A stretch of DNA of 64,000 bases from JAAFIW01 sp031414805 (GTDB lineage Bacteria > Pseudomonadota > Gammaproteobacteria > Burkholderiales > Burkholderiaceae_C), in contig JANOQJ010000084.1 of the NCBI GenBank assembly GCA_031414805.1, positions 4,744-68,743 of the forward strand. The letters are read 5' to 3'. Below, in pieces: positions 35,373 through 44,280 of this stretch (position 1 is its first letter; each line of letters begins with the position of its first letter). Made by a program: the position numbers and the translations under genes. Under the pieces are notes generated by a model. That model made no database searches. It had not been told where the DNA came from and saw only the letters and a program-made list of their open reading frames with translations.

Positions 35373-38303
35373 TTATTTGGTGAGCACAAAGCCCTTGATC
35401 TTGGTGAACGCACCGTCGACCAAAGCCTTTTGCTGCTCCTGGTGCAGGTGCGAGTAACCCACGGCTGGCGATGCGGATGCAGCGCGGCCGGAGTAACCCA
35501 GCTTTTGGCCTTCCAGCATGTTTTCGTGGATGTAATGCTGCACAAAGAACCAGGCCCCCTGGTTTTGCGGCTCGTCCTGGCACCACACGATGTCTACCGC
35601 GTTGGGGTACTTTTTCAGCTCGGCGGCAAACACCTTGTGCGGGAACGGGTACAGCTGCTCTACGCGCAGCAGGGCTACGTCGTCGGCGCCGCGCTCCTCG
35701 CGTTTTTTCACCAGGTCAAAGTACACCTTGCCGGAGCAGACCACCACGCGCTTGACCTTCTCGGCCTTCTCGATCACCGCTTCCTTGTTCTCTGGGATCA
35801 CGGTCTGAAAACCGCCGCGTGTGAACTCGGACAGCGGCGATGTCGCGTCCTTGTTTCGCAACAGGCTCTTGGGCGTCATGATGATCAACGGCTTGCGCAG
35901 GTTGCGGATCATCTGGCGGCGCAGCAAGTGGAATATCTGGCTGGCGGTGGTGGGCTGGCACACCTGCATATTGGTGTCGGCGCTCAGCTGCATGAAGCGC
36001 TCTAGCCGTGCTGACGAGTGCTCAGGTCCCATGCCTTCGTACCCGTGCGGCAGCATCAAGGTAATACCGTTCACGCGGCCCCACTTCACCTCGCCGCTGG
36101 CAATGAACTGGTCAATCACCACCTGCGCACCATTGGCGAAGTCACCAAACTGTGCTTCCCAGATCACCAGCGTGTTGGGGTCGTTGGAGGCGTAGCCGTA
36201 TTCAAAGCCCAGCACCGCTTCTTCCGACAAGATGGAATCAATCACCACAAACGGGGCTTGGTTCTCGGCCACGTTGTGCAGCGGCAGGTAGGTGCCTTCA
36301 TCAAACTTTTCGCGGTTCTGGTCATGCAGCACGGCGTGGCGGTGGGTGAAGGTGCCACGGCCACAGTCTTCACCGCTCAGGCGCACCGGGTAGCCACTGG
36401 CGACCAGTGAGGCGAACGCCATGTGTTCGCCCATACCCCAGTCCACGTTCACCTCGCCACGGCCCATGGCGGCGCGGTCGTCCAGCACTTTTTTCACCAG
36501 GTTGTGCGGTGTGAACGTGTCGGGCACGCGCGTGATTTTCTCGGCGATGCGCTTCCACTCGGCGGTGGGAATGGCGGTATCGGCCGTGTCGGTCCACTTT
36601 TTGTTCAGATACGGGCTCCAGTCGACCGCGTACTTGCTTTTGAAGTTGGTCAGCACCGGGTCAAACGTACTCTTGCCGGCGTCCAAAGCGGCGCGGGTGG
36701 CTTTGACCATGTCGTCGCCGAGGGTGGCTCCCAAGCCTTGCGCCGTCAGCTTGTCGGCATACAGCTTGCGCGTGCCAGGGTGCAAGGCGATTTTTTTGTA
36801 CATCAGCGGCTGGGTCAGCGCCGGGGTGTCCTGCTCGTTGTGTCCGAGTTTGCGGAAGCAGACGATGTCCACCACCACATCTTTGGCGAACTCCATACGG
36901 TATTCCAGCGCCAGCTGGGTGGCCAGCACCACCGCTTCGGGGTCGTCGCCGTTCACATGCAGCACGGGCGCGTCAATCATCTTGACCACGTCGGAGCAAT
37001 ACAGCGTGGAGCGGCTGTCGCGCGGGTCGCTGGTGGTAAAGCCAATCTGGTTGTTGATGACGATATGGATCGAACCACCTGTGAAATAGCCTCGCGTTTC
37101 CGATAAGGCCAGCGTTTCCATCACCACGCCCTGGCCAGCAAAAGCCGCGTCGCCATGCACCAGCACGGGCAGTACCTGCTTGCCTTGCGGGTCAGCACGG
37201 CGGTCCATGCGGGCGCGTACCGAGCCTTCCACCACGGGGTTGACGATTTCCAGGTGGGAGGGATTGAAGGCCAGTGTCAGGTGAACCGGGCCGCCAGGGG
37301 TGGTCACGTCCGAACTGAAACCCTGGTGGTATTTCACGTCGCCGCTAGGCAGGTCTTCGGGCGCGGTGTGGTCGAACTCGGCGAACAGGTCGGCCGGCAC
37401 TTTGCCCAGCGAGTTGACCAGCACATTCAACCGGCCCCGGTGGGCCATGCCGATCACGATTTCCTGAATGCCCTTGATGCCGCCGAGCTGGATCAACTCG
37501 TCCATGGACGCAATGAAGCTCTCACCGCCCTCCAGCGAAAAGCGCTTCTGACCCACGTATTTGGTGTGCAGAAAGCGCTCCAGGCCTTCCGCCGCCGTCA
37601 AACGATCCAGCAAATGAAGTTTTTTCTCTTTGCTCAATGATGGCTGGCTGCGAATGGACTCCAGCTTTTGTTGCCACCAACGTTTTTCGTTCTGGTCGGT
37701 GGAATACATGAACTCCGCGCCAATCGTGCCGCAGTAAGTCTGGCGCAGCGCGTTCAGCAGGTCGCGCAGGCTCATGGAATCTTTGCCGAAATAGGTGTTG
37801 CTGGTGTTGAACACCGTTTCCTGGTCGGCATCTGCAAAGCCGTAAAACGACGGCTCCAGGTCAGGAATTTTGGCGCGCTCGGTGCGCTTCAGTGGATCCA
37901 GATCGGCCCAGCGGGCACCTACGTTGCGGTAAGCGGCAATGAGCTGCTGCACAGCAGTGCGTTTGCGGCCCATTTCTGAATCAGCACCACTGGCCACCAC
38001 TGTGCGGGTGGTGCCCTGCTTGGCCAACTCGGCAAAGGCATTGATGACTGGCAGGTGCGCTACGTCTTTGGCCTGGCTGCCGTCAGACGCGGGCACGTGC
38101 TGCAAGGCATCGAAATAGTCGCGCCAGTTGTCGGGCACGCTGGCGGGATTGGCCAAATAGTTTTCGTACAACTCTTCAACATAAGGCGCGTTGCCGCCGA
38201 AGAGGTAGGAATTGCTTCCGTAAGCGGAGTAAACCGACGCTTGGCCCGGTTGTGCGGCGTAAATAGACGCTTGGGTAGCTGAGGATAGTGGGACAGAACT
38301 CAT
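35373..38303 (-). CDS. sucA: 2-oxoglutarate dehydrogenase E1
   Basis: 976 aa, the usual length. The N-terminal YLFGGNAPYVEELYENYLANPASV region, the thiamine diphosphate site (GDAAFAGQGVVMETL...NNQIGFTTS) and the C-terminal domain with DVALLRVEQLYPFP are present. It decarboxylates 2-oxoglutarate and passes the succinyl group to SucB. It is the first gene of the sucA-sucB-(two genes)-lpd run. The gap after it (38304-38532) has no recognisable gene and should carry its promoter. Confidence 0.97.
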   Translation of the reverse strand: MSSVPLSSATQASIYAAQPGQASVYSAYGSNSYLFGGNAPYVEELYENYLANPASVPDNWRDYFDALQHVPASDGSQAKDVAHLPVINAFAELAKQGTTRTVVASGADSEMGRKRTAVQQLIAAYRNVGARWADLDPLKRTERAKIPDLEPSFYGFADADQETVFNTSNTYFGKDSMSLRDLLNALRQTYCGTIGAEFMYSTDQNEKRWWQQKLESIRSQPSLSKEKKLHLLDRLTAAEGLERFLHTKYVGQKRFSLEGGESFIASMDELIQLGGIKGIQEIVIGMAHRGRLNVLVNSLGKVPADLFAEFDHTAPEDLPSGDVKYHQGFSSDVTTPGGPVHLTLAFNPSHLEIVNPVVEGSVRARMDRRADPQGKQVLPVLVHGDAAFAGQGVVMETLALSETRGYFTGGSIHIVINNQIGFTTSDPRDSRSTLYCSDVVKMIDAPVLHVNGDDPEAVVLATQLALEYRMEFAKDVVVDIVCFRKLGHNEQDTPALTQPLMYKKIALHPGTRKLYADKLTAQGLGATLGDDMVKATRAALDAGKSTFDPVLTNFKSKYAVDWSPYLNKKWTDTADTAIPTAEWKRIAEKITRVPDTFTPHNLVKKVLDDRAAMGRGEVNVDWGMGEHMAFASLVASGYPVRLSGEDCGRGTFTHRHAVLHDQNREKFDEGTYLPLHNVAENQAPFVVIDSILSEEAVLGFEYGYASNDPNTLVIWEAQFGDFANGAQVVIDQFIASGEVKWGRVNGITLMLPHGYEGMGPEHSSARLERFMQLSADTNMQVCQPTTASQIFHLLRRQMIRNLRKPLIIMTPKSLLRNKDATSPLSEFTRGGFQTVIPENKEAVIEKAEKVKRVVVCSGKVYFDLVKKREERGADDVALLRVEQLYPFPHKVFAAELKKYPNAVDIVWCQDEPQNQGAWFFVQHYIHENMLEGQKLGYSGRAASASPAVGYSHLHQEQQKALVDGAFTKIKGFVLTK

Positions 38304-38532
38304 GAATCGCTGACCTCCGTTTCCCTCTGGGAAACATTAGTTTGGTTAGAAAACCTTCCGCGACACGGCTGAACCGTTTGGCGGATGCGTTGTGGCTGGA
38401 AGGGCCTGCTTAGCCGGTTGATTGTGCCACCGAAAGCCGCACTGGCTCTGGCCGAAAGCGCATAGGGCTATGCCGGGAATACCCTTGACGCGGCCTCGTC
38501 ACTCGCGTTCATCCGGGCATTCGATGTGCTTA

Positions 38533-39621
38533 CTACGATGCGCTGTCGGAGCGGCGCCTGAAGACTTCAGGCTCATCCATGCCCATCATCTTGGCGTTGT
38601 CGGCGCTGTGTTCGTTGACGAGTCCGGTGGCAGGCAGGAAGCGGCTAATGGTTTTGACAAGTTTTTCTTCATCAACCGGTTTAGTCAGATAGGCGTCGCA
38701 ACCGGCCATCGTTCCGCGGATTCGGTCGAAAGTGCTGCTGCGGCTGGTCAACATGACGACGCGGGTGTCTTTGGAAGCGCGGTTCGACTTGATTATTTTG
38801 CAAACCTGGTAACCGTCCATTCCAGACATCACCACATCGAGAAAAACACAGGCGTAGTGCTTGGTGCCCGTCAGTCCAACAGCCTGTTCACCCGACGCTG
38901 CGTAATCCACATTGATGTTGAATTGACTCAGTCTGCTTTCCATGAAGCGCCGATTGGCCAGGTCGTCGTCCACCACGAGGACCCACGCAGCATCGGCTAG
39001 CTGGCTACGTGTCTTTCCCGATGCGCGGGCCATAGCGGGTCGCTCGACGGAGGATGCCAGGGACACCACGTTGGTGGGTGGTGAAGCCACGACGCGCGGT
39101 GCTACGGGCTTGGATGGCACTGGCCATAGTGCTTTGGAAGCAACCGCATCGGCTGCCGCTGCGGTATCGGTCAGGTCATAAATCGTGATGGGCCCCAACG
39201 CAGCGTGAATGGAGGCGGTATTGGTGGGAGCCCACGCATTTTTTTGCGTGCTGGAAACCCCAACCGGGTGGTCGCCCAAAGTCGGTACATCACCAAATGG
39301 ACGAGCGTTACGCAGTGCTTGATCCAACGAATCGAAAAGACTCAAGTAGCGAATCGGCCGCTGTACATAAACACAATTCATGTCGGCTGGCGGATTGATT
39401 GACACCAGTACCACGGGGTAGAAAGGTGGCAGGTTGCGGGACAGCGCCTCCGCCACCGCCTGCGGGTTGTCGCCATCGACCAGCAGCAGGCCTGGCGGCT
39501 TTGGGTGGCCGACGGACCACTGTGAATACATCACATCGCGCCGCAGCGACAGCACCAATATGGCAGCCAGAGATTTCCGGTCAGCCGCCCCAAAACCCAA
39601 GATTTCGATCGTGCAAAACAT
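38533..39621 (-). CDS. Response regulator with C-terminal receiver domain
   Basis: 362 aa. The last ~130 residues are a canonical receiver: VLVVDDD at strand 1, FLDVVMSGMDGYQV with the phosphoacceptor Asp, VMLTSR and YLTKPVD with the conserved Lys. The N-terminal ~110 residues resemble a degenerate receiver (LLLVDGDN, RPIRYLSLFDSL), followed by an Ala/Pro/Ser-rich linker. There is no DNA-binding output domain and no kinase nearby. The N-terminal half resembles the 251-aa protein at 4859-5614, so both may belong to one family. It ends 229 bp before sucA. Confidence 0.85.
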   Translation of the reverse strand: MFCTIEILGFGAADRKSLAAILVLSLRRDVMYSQWSVGHPKPPGLLLVDGDNPQAVAEALSRNLPPFYPVVLVSINPPADMNCVYVQRPIRYLSLFDSLDQALRNARPFGDVPTLGDHPVGVSSTQKNAWAPTNTASIHAALGPITIYDLTDTAAAADAVASKALWPVPSKPVAPRVVASPPTNVVSLASSVERPAMARASGKTRSQLADAAWVLVVDDDLANRRFMESRLSQFNINVDYAASGEQAVGLTGTKHYACVFLDVVMSGMDGYQVCKIIKSNRASKDTRVVMLTSRSSTFDRIRGTMAGCDAYLTKPVDEEKLVKTISRFLPATGLVNEHSADNAKMMGMDEPEVFRRRSDSAS

Positions 39622-39773
39622 ATGGCCCCCTGAGACCTACCTGAACGCCGCCTGGGTGATGCTGGGCTGCATCGGTATATGTTTCACACTGTATTTGAAA
39701 AGTAACTATGTGTCACTAATGTTTTAGAGTCACCACAAAACGATCGGGAATTGGCAACTTAGTCACATCTAAA

Positions 39774-41450
39774 TCAAGTCATTTTCGGGCTGTTGAGTTG
39801 TCTCACGGCCACGACCGGATTGCTTTTCAACCAGGTTTCCACTACCTCCCACACCGGCGGACCGGCGTTTTTACTGGCCTCCTGCACCGGAGCCCAGCCA
39901 GCGACTTTGTAGGTTTTGTCGGCGTCAACCGGTTTGCCATTCAGGCGCATATCGGAGATACGTCTACCCGCCGTTTCGCCCGGCGCGCAGCTGTATTGCA
40001 GACCGCCCACACGCACCATGTCGCCACCCTGTTGGTAGTACGGGTCGGGGTTGAACAGGTTATCGGCCACGTCTTCCAGAATGGTTTTGAGGGCGGCACC
40101 GCTGAGATCGGTCAAGGTGGTCCAGGGGTAGCTGATGGCGGTTTGATCCATCAGGTGCTCGCGGGTAATCGCCTGGCCAGGCAGCAAGCTGGTGCCCCAG
40201 CGAAAACCGGGCGAGAACGCGATGTCGGCACCTCTTACCTGCATCAAGGCATCCAGGATCAACTGGTCGAATGTGCCGTTGAAATTGCCGCGTCGGTACA
40301 GCAGGCCTTCAGTGGTAGCCAGTTTTTCTTCCAACCTGGTTTTGTAGGGCGCGCGGACTTTTTCGATCAAGGCGAACATGTCTTTGTCAGCGGGCAGTTG
40401 ATTGGAGAAGATGGGCAGCAGCTTGTAGTGGACGGCCTGCACGCGCTTGTCTTTGACTTCCAGGTCCAGCACGCCTAAAAACTTGCCGTTGCTGCCCGCA
40501 TTGGTCACCACCGTCTGCCCACCGGGGTTTTTCACGGTGATGGGCACGGGCACGCCGTCATGCGTATGACCGCCCAGAATGGCATCAATACCGGTGACGC
40601 GCGAGGCCATTTTCAAATCAACATCCATGCCGTTGTGGCTGAGCAAAACCACGGCGTGCGCACCTTTGGCACGGGCGTCGTCCACCGTCTTTTGCATGTC
40701 GGCTTCGCGAATGCCAAACGACCAGTCGGGTGTGAGCCAGGCGGGGTTGGCAATGGGCGTGTAGGGAAAAGCCTGGCCGATGATGGCCACCGGCACGCCG
40801 TTCATTTCGCGCATGACCCAGGGCTTGAACACCGGGTCTTCAAAGTCGCGGGTTTTGACGTTTTGGGCGAGGAATTCAATCTTGCCGGCGAAGTCTTTTT
40901 CGACAATTTGCTTGATGCGGTCTTGCCCGTACGTGAAGTCCCAGTGCCCGGTCATGATGTCCACGCCCAGCAGCTTGCAGGCGTCCACCATGTCTTGCCC
41001 CTGCGTCCACAGCGCCGTGGCGCTGCCCTGCCAGGTGTCGCCACCGTCCAGCAGCAGCGCGCCCGGGCGGCTGGCTTTCAGGCGCTTGACCAGCGTGGCC
41101 AAGTGTGCAAAACCACCCACTTTTCCAAAGCGACGGGCGGCGTTTTCAAAGTCCAGGTGGGTGAAGGCATGGGCTTCACGCGAGCCCGCTGCGATGCCAG
41201 CAGCCTTTAGAAGTTGTTCGCCCACCAAATGCGGCCACTGCCCTGCCATGCTGGCCACGCCCAGGTTGACGGAGGGTTCGCGAAAGTAAATGGGGAGCAG
41301 TTGGGCGTGGCAATCGGTCATGTGCAGCAGGTGCACATTGCCTTTGCGAGGCAGGTCGTAGGCGTCTTGCGTGTGACCTTTGAGCGGGAAGCCAGCTGCT
41401 AGAGCGGCGGTGAGCACGGAGCTGAATTCGCGGCGGGAGAGGTTTGTCAT
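39774..41450 (-). CDS. soxB: Thiosulfohydrolase SoxB
   Basis: 558 aa. The start MTNLSRREFSSV looks like a Tat signal. The metallophosphoesterase motifs are HMTDCHAQLLP, LLLDGGDTWQGS, GHWDFTYG, LSHNGMDVD and GGHTHDG, which coordinate two Mn ions. SoxB hydrolyses the sulfate end from SoxY-bound thiosulfonate in the periplasm. It is the last gene of the sox operon, with repeat B between it and soxX. Confidence 0.96.
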   Translation of the reverse strand: MTNLSRREFSSVLTAALAAGFPLKGHTQDAYDLPRKGNVHLLHMTDCHAQLLPIYFREPSVNLGVASMAGQWPHLVGEQLLKAAGIAAGSREAHAFTHLDFENAARRFGKVGGFAHLATLVKRLKASRPGALLLDGGDTWQGSATALWTQGQDMVDACKLLGVDIMTGHWDFTYGQDRIKQIVEKDFAGKIEFLAQNVKTRDFEDPVFKPWVMREMNGVPVAIIGQAFPYTPIANPAWLTPDWSFGIREADMQKTVDDARAKGAHAVVLLSHNGMDVDLKMASRVTGIDAILGGHTHDGVPVPITVKNPGGQTVVTNAGSNGKFLGVLDLEVKDKRVQAVHYKLLPIFSNQLPADKDMFALIEKVRAPYKTRLEEKLATTEGLLYRRGNFNGTFDQLILDALMQVRGADIAFSPGFRWGTSLLPGQAITREHLMDQTAISYPWTTLTDLSGAALKTILEDVADNLFNPDPYYQQGGDMVRVGGLQYSCAPGETAGRRISDMRLNGKPVDADKTYKVAGWAPVQEASKNAGPPVWEVVETWLKSNPVVAVRQLNSPKMT

Positions 41451-41467
41451 GGGTTGAAGCCGGGGAA

Positions 41468-41590
41468 TTTTGAACGCAGAGGACGCGAAGGATTCGCAGA
41501 GGGCGCAGAAATTAAAACCAAAAAATCAAATTTGCTTTCTGGTATTTTTTGCGTCCTCTGCGGTTCCTTCGCGCCCTCTGCGTTCAAAAG
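41468..41590. repeat. Repeat B copy 3 (soxX-soxB gap)
   Basis: Left arm TGAACGCAGAGGACGCGAAG and CGCAGAGGGCGCAG, AT-rich centre, right arm GCGTCCTCTGCGG and CGCGCCCTCTGCGTTC. It fills the gap between soxX and soxB. Confidence 0.92.
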
Positions 41591-41600
41591 GATCCCGAAT

Positions 41601-42254
41601 TCACTTGTTAACAGGCGACGCAGGATCCAGTAGCAACGCCATCACGTCCTTGATCTGCCCTTGCGTGAGGATGCCCGCATCGCCAAAGCGCGGCATGCCG
41701 GAGCAGGCGTTGAAGGCGTGGGTGTTCCAGATGCGGCCCCAGGTGTATTTGACGATGGCCTGCGACTCGGCTGACGAAGGGTCTTTCACCCCGCGCAGCG
41801 TGCCGTATTTCAGCAAACTGGGGCCCTGGTTGCCCCAGCTGATTTCTTGCGGGCTGATCTGGTGGCAGGCGTAGCAATTGGCGCCGTTGGGGCTACCTGC
41901 CGCGTCGCTGAACTGCAGACCCCGACCGTTTTGGGCAATTTTTTCGCCCTCACGCCAGTCGCCCAAAAATTTGCCATCTGCCGGGTAGGTGATGCTGGCC
42001 AAAATGGTTTTTTCAAGTCGCTCGCGGTCCGCTTTGGCCAGTGGTTTGCCAGACGATGCGGCTTCGGAACAGACGCGTTGCAACTCAGTTTGCTCCAGGC
42101 GGTCCAGCTTGGCGGGGCCGCGCTCGGAGAACGAACTCTTGAGGGTGGCGAGCACCTCATCGCGCGACGGGCTGCTGCTACAACCGGTGATTTTTGCTAT
42201 TAAAGTAATAGCTGCTCCAGCAATGAGTACGGACTTAAACGACGTTTTATTCAT
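41601..42254 (-). CDS. soxX: Sulfur-oxidation cytochrome c SoxX
   Basis: 217 aa from ATG 42254 (MNKTSFKSVL). A lipoprotein-like leader (KITGC) is followed by a ~60-residue region and a monoheme cytochrome c domain with CYACH and a distal GMPRFG methionine. SoxX pairs with SoxA and takes electrons when thiosulfate is attached to SoxY. The leader includes a translated repeat A (IAGAAITLIAKI). The 27-codon upstream extension only translates repeat B and is rejected. Confidence 0.93.
   Translation of the reverse strand: MNKTSFKSVLIAGAAITLIAKITGCSSSPSRDEVLATLKSSFSERGPAKLDRLEQTELQRVCSEAASSGKPLAKADRERLEKTILASITYPADGKFLGDWREGEKIAQNGRGLQFSDAAGSPNGANCYACHQISPQEISWGNQGPSLLKYGTLRGVKDPSSAESQAIVKYTWGRIWNTHAFNACSGMPRFGDAGILTQGQIKDVMALLLDPASPVNK
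42208..42231 (+). repeat. Repeat A copy inside the soxX leader
   Basis: AATAGCTGCTCCAGCAATGA with the GCTAT outer arm. It is the CC-centred variant and makes up the hydrophobic core of the SoxX leader. Confidence 0.75.
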
Positions 42255-42295
42255 AAATTTCCTGCGATTCAGGTAAGTATCGAAAGATGGTATTT

Positions 42296-42408
42296 TTTGA
42301 ACGCAAAGTGCGCAAAGATTTCGCAAAAGACGCAAAGGAATTCAAAAACAAGTATTGGTATTTCTCTGCGTTCTTTGCGAAACCTTTGCGACCTTTGCGT
42401 TCAAAACC
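42296..42408. repeat. Repeat B copy 4 (soxA-soxX gap)
   Basis: Left arm TTGAACGCAAAGTGCGCAAA and TTCGCAAAAGACGCAAAG, right arm CTCTGCGTTCTTTGCGAAAC and CTTTGCGTTCAAAA. An AAAG-for-GAGG subtype of repeat B. Confidence 0.9.
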
Positions 42409-42438
42409 TTGACGCTCCAGATCGTTTCAGTAGAAATC

Positions 42439-43278
42439 TCACCGCTTGATCGCCGGCGCAGCCATCTTGCCGCCGTTGGCATTCACGCCCAGAAAGCTGA
42501 TCAGGTCCACCGAGGCGGGGCTGAGGTATTGCATTTCGGGGAAGCGCTGCTGGCGAAAGCAGTCGTACATGCGCCATTGCATGGTGCGCAGCGCGCCCTG
42601 GCTCACGCGGTAGGCGGGCCATTGGGCGAAGGCGTCTTGTGCGGGTTTGGCTTTGGTCAGGTTGGGCAGGTCTTGCAGGCGGATGCGTTTGTCGTCTTCT
42701 CCATGGCAGGAGGCGCATGAAAAGTCGTACGGGCCGCCTTTGAAATAGAAAATTTCCTTTCCGCGGGCGTAGGCGGCTTTTTCTTTGGCATGGGCCTGGG
42801 GAATGTTGACCACCATGTCGCGCGACTCGTCATACAGGTAGGCCACCAGGTCTTCAATCACGGTGGCGCGTTGGCCGTCAGCCGAGAAGGCAGTGCGGGC
42901 GGTGAATTCTTCTGGTTTGAAGCCTTGCAGGGTCACCATGCAGTGAACCAGGCGGCTTTCCACGTCCATCACTTTGTCGGTGTCGGCAAAGTAGCGCGGC
43001 AGGGCAGCGGCTGCGCCTTTGACCTTGCCTGCGCCTTGCCCCATGTCGCAGGCTTGCAGGCTCGCATTTTTTGGGCCGCGCGGGGTTTTCCACAAGGCCT
43101 CGCCGCGGGCGGCATTCAGGTCAGCGGGGTTGCCGTCTTGCAGCGAGGCGCGGTAGTCGGCAATGGCTTCGGAGGCTGACTTTTGAGCCGCGACGGGGGC
43201 GCTAAATGCTATGAAAGCGATAGCTGCTTGAGCAATGAATACCTGGGCTAGTGGCCGATTTGACTTAAAACGGGCCAT
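42439..43278 (-). CDS. soxA: Sulfur-oxidation cytochrome c SoxA (single CxxCH)
   Basis: 279 aa from ATG 43278 (MARFKSNRPL). The signal peptide contains a translated repeat A (VFIAQAAIAFIAFSA). One CxxCH heme site is visible (CASCHG); other cysteines are QACDMGQ, VHCMVT and MYDCFRQ, the last at the place expected for the catalytic cysteine heme ligand. SoxA therefore looks monoheme, as in many betaproteobacteria, rather than diheme. The gene begins one base after soxZ ends. Confidence 0.93.
   Translation of the reverse strand: MARFKSNRPLAQVFIAQAAIAFIAFSAPVAAQKSASEAIADYRASLQDGNPADLNAARGEALWKTPRGPKNASLQACDMGQGAGKVKGAAAALPRYFADTDKVMDVESRLVHCMVTLQGFKPEEFTARTAFSADGQRATVIEDLVAYLYDESRDMVVNIPQAHAKEKAAYARGKEIFYFKGGPYDFSCASCHGEDDKRIRLQDLPNLTKAKPAQDAFAQWPAYRVSQGALRTMQWRMYDCFRQQRFPEMQYLSPASVDLISFLGVNANGGKMAAPAIKR
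43220..43256 (+). repeat. Repeat A copy inside the soxA signal peptide
   Basis: ATAGCTGCTTGAGCAATGA, then ACCTGGGCTAGTGGCC, with the GCTAT outer arm. It forms the hydrophobic core of the SoxA leader. Confidence 0.88.
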
Positions 43279-43279
43279 T

Positions 43280-43591
43280 TCAAGCAATCGCAGCTTCGTC
43301 GGTGCGTTTTTCACCGCGGTTGTCGACCCAGGTCACGGCAATTTTGTCGCCCACCTTGCCGCCCTTGAAGCTGAACTGCACAAACGGGTTTTTCGAAATG
43401 GCGGGACCCCACTGGGCGCTCATCACCGGTTTGCCTTCGTGGGTGGCGCTGATGGTCTGGATGAACCAGGCGGGAATGGTTTTGCCTGCCGCGTCTTTGC
43501 GCTGGCCGCTCTCCATCTCGTGGCTCACCAGCACGCGCACAGTGGTTTTGTCGGCCAGCACCTGGGCCCGGATTCTCATTGGATCGCTCAT
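43280..43591 (-). CDS. soxZ: Thiosulfate-carrier subunit SoxZ
   Basis: 103 aa, typical length. Features include MRIRAQVLADKTTVRVLVSH and the C-terminal GDKIAVTWVDNRGEKRTDEA. SoxZ has an Ig-like fold and binds SoxY. No signal peptide, because it is co-exported with Tat-dependent SoxY. It follows soxY by 20 bp. Confidence 0.96.
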   Translation of the reverse strand: MSDPMRIRAQVLADKTTVRVLVSHEMESGQRKDAAGKTIPAWFIQTISATHEGKPVMSAQWGPAISKNPFVQFSFKGGKVGDKIAVTWVDNRGEKRTDEAAIA

Positions 43592-43611
43592 ATTGATCTC
43601 CTTGATTCAGT

Positions 43612-44073
43612 TCAGCCGCCGCAGCCACCGAGGGTGACTTTGACTTCTTTGACGCTATAAAAAAACTTGTCGCCCACCTTGGCCACGGCGTACACGTTGG
43701 ACGATTGACCCATCTTCACGTTGGTGGAGACGTTGGCGTCGGTGCCAGCGGGAATGTCAAACACGGCGGAGAGCGCTGCGGGGTTTTTTTCCACCACAAA
43801 CGCGATTTGCACGGTGCCCGGCAGGTTGCTCTGCGCGCCAATGCGAACGACGTTGCCGTTTTCCGCAATTTCGGGGGCGGTCAGCACCACGTCTTTGCTC
43901 TCGGTGGCGGCAGCTGCGCCGCCCAGAGATTTGATGGCGTCGGCCAGGGTTTTTGAGTCGAAGGCTGCTTTGTTCCAGGCGGTCTGGGCTTGTGCGGTGG
44001 CGGGTACCAGGCTGGCGGTGGCGGCCAGGCCCAGCGCGGCGGCTGATGTGTTGATGAAGTGACGACGTTCCAT
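43612..44073 (-). CDS. soxY: Thiosulfate-carrier protein SoxY
   Basis: 153 aa. The Tat signal ERRHFI with Ala-rich core is followed by an Ig-like domain and the C-terminal GGCGG arm whose cysteine carries sulfur intermediates. With SoxZ it is the substrate carrier of the periplasmic thiosulfate-oxidising system. Confidence 0.96.
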   Translation of the reverse strand: MERRHFINTSAAALGLAATASLVPATAQAQTAWNKAAFDSKTLADAIKSLGGAAAATESKDVVLTAPEIAENGNVVRIGAQSNLPGTVQIAFVVEKNPAALSAVFDIPAGTDANVSTNVKMGQSSNVYAVAKVGDKFFYSVKEVKVTLGGCGG

Positions 44074-44157
44074 GGTGGCTCCTTAACTGATCGAATCTGA
44101 TCGAATGGGTGAAATTGTATGAATGCTGCGCATTTATCGCAGCGTGCATACCCTGAA

Positions 44158-44272
44158 GGGGTTAACGCAAAGTGCGCAGAGGTTTCGCAAAAGGCGCAAA
44201 AGGACAGCCAATTTCTGATTTCACTTTTTGCGTTCTTTGCGAAACCTTTGCGTCCTTTGCGTTCAAAAAACC
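44158..44272. repeat. Repeat B copy 5 (soxD-soxY gap)
   Basis: Left arm AACGCAAAGTGCGCAGAGG and TTTCGCAAAAGGCGCAAAAG, right arm TTGCGTTCTTTGCGAAACC and GCGTCCTTTGCGTTCAAAAA. It lies between soxD and soxY. Confidence 0.9.
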
Positions 44273-44280
44273 TTGATGAA

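Noticed and set aside
42255..42335. Upstream extension of soxX
   Set aside because: It translates the right arm of repeat B. The ATG at 42254 gives a normal leader.
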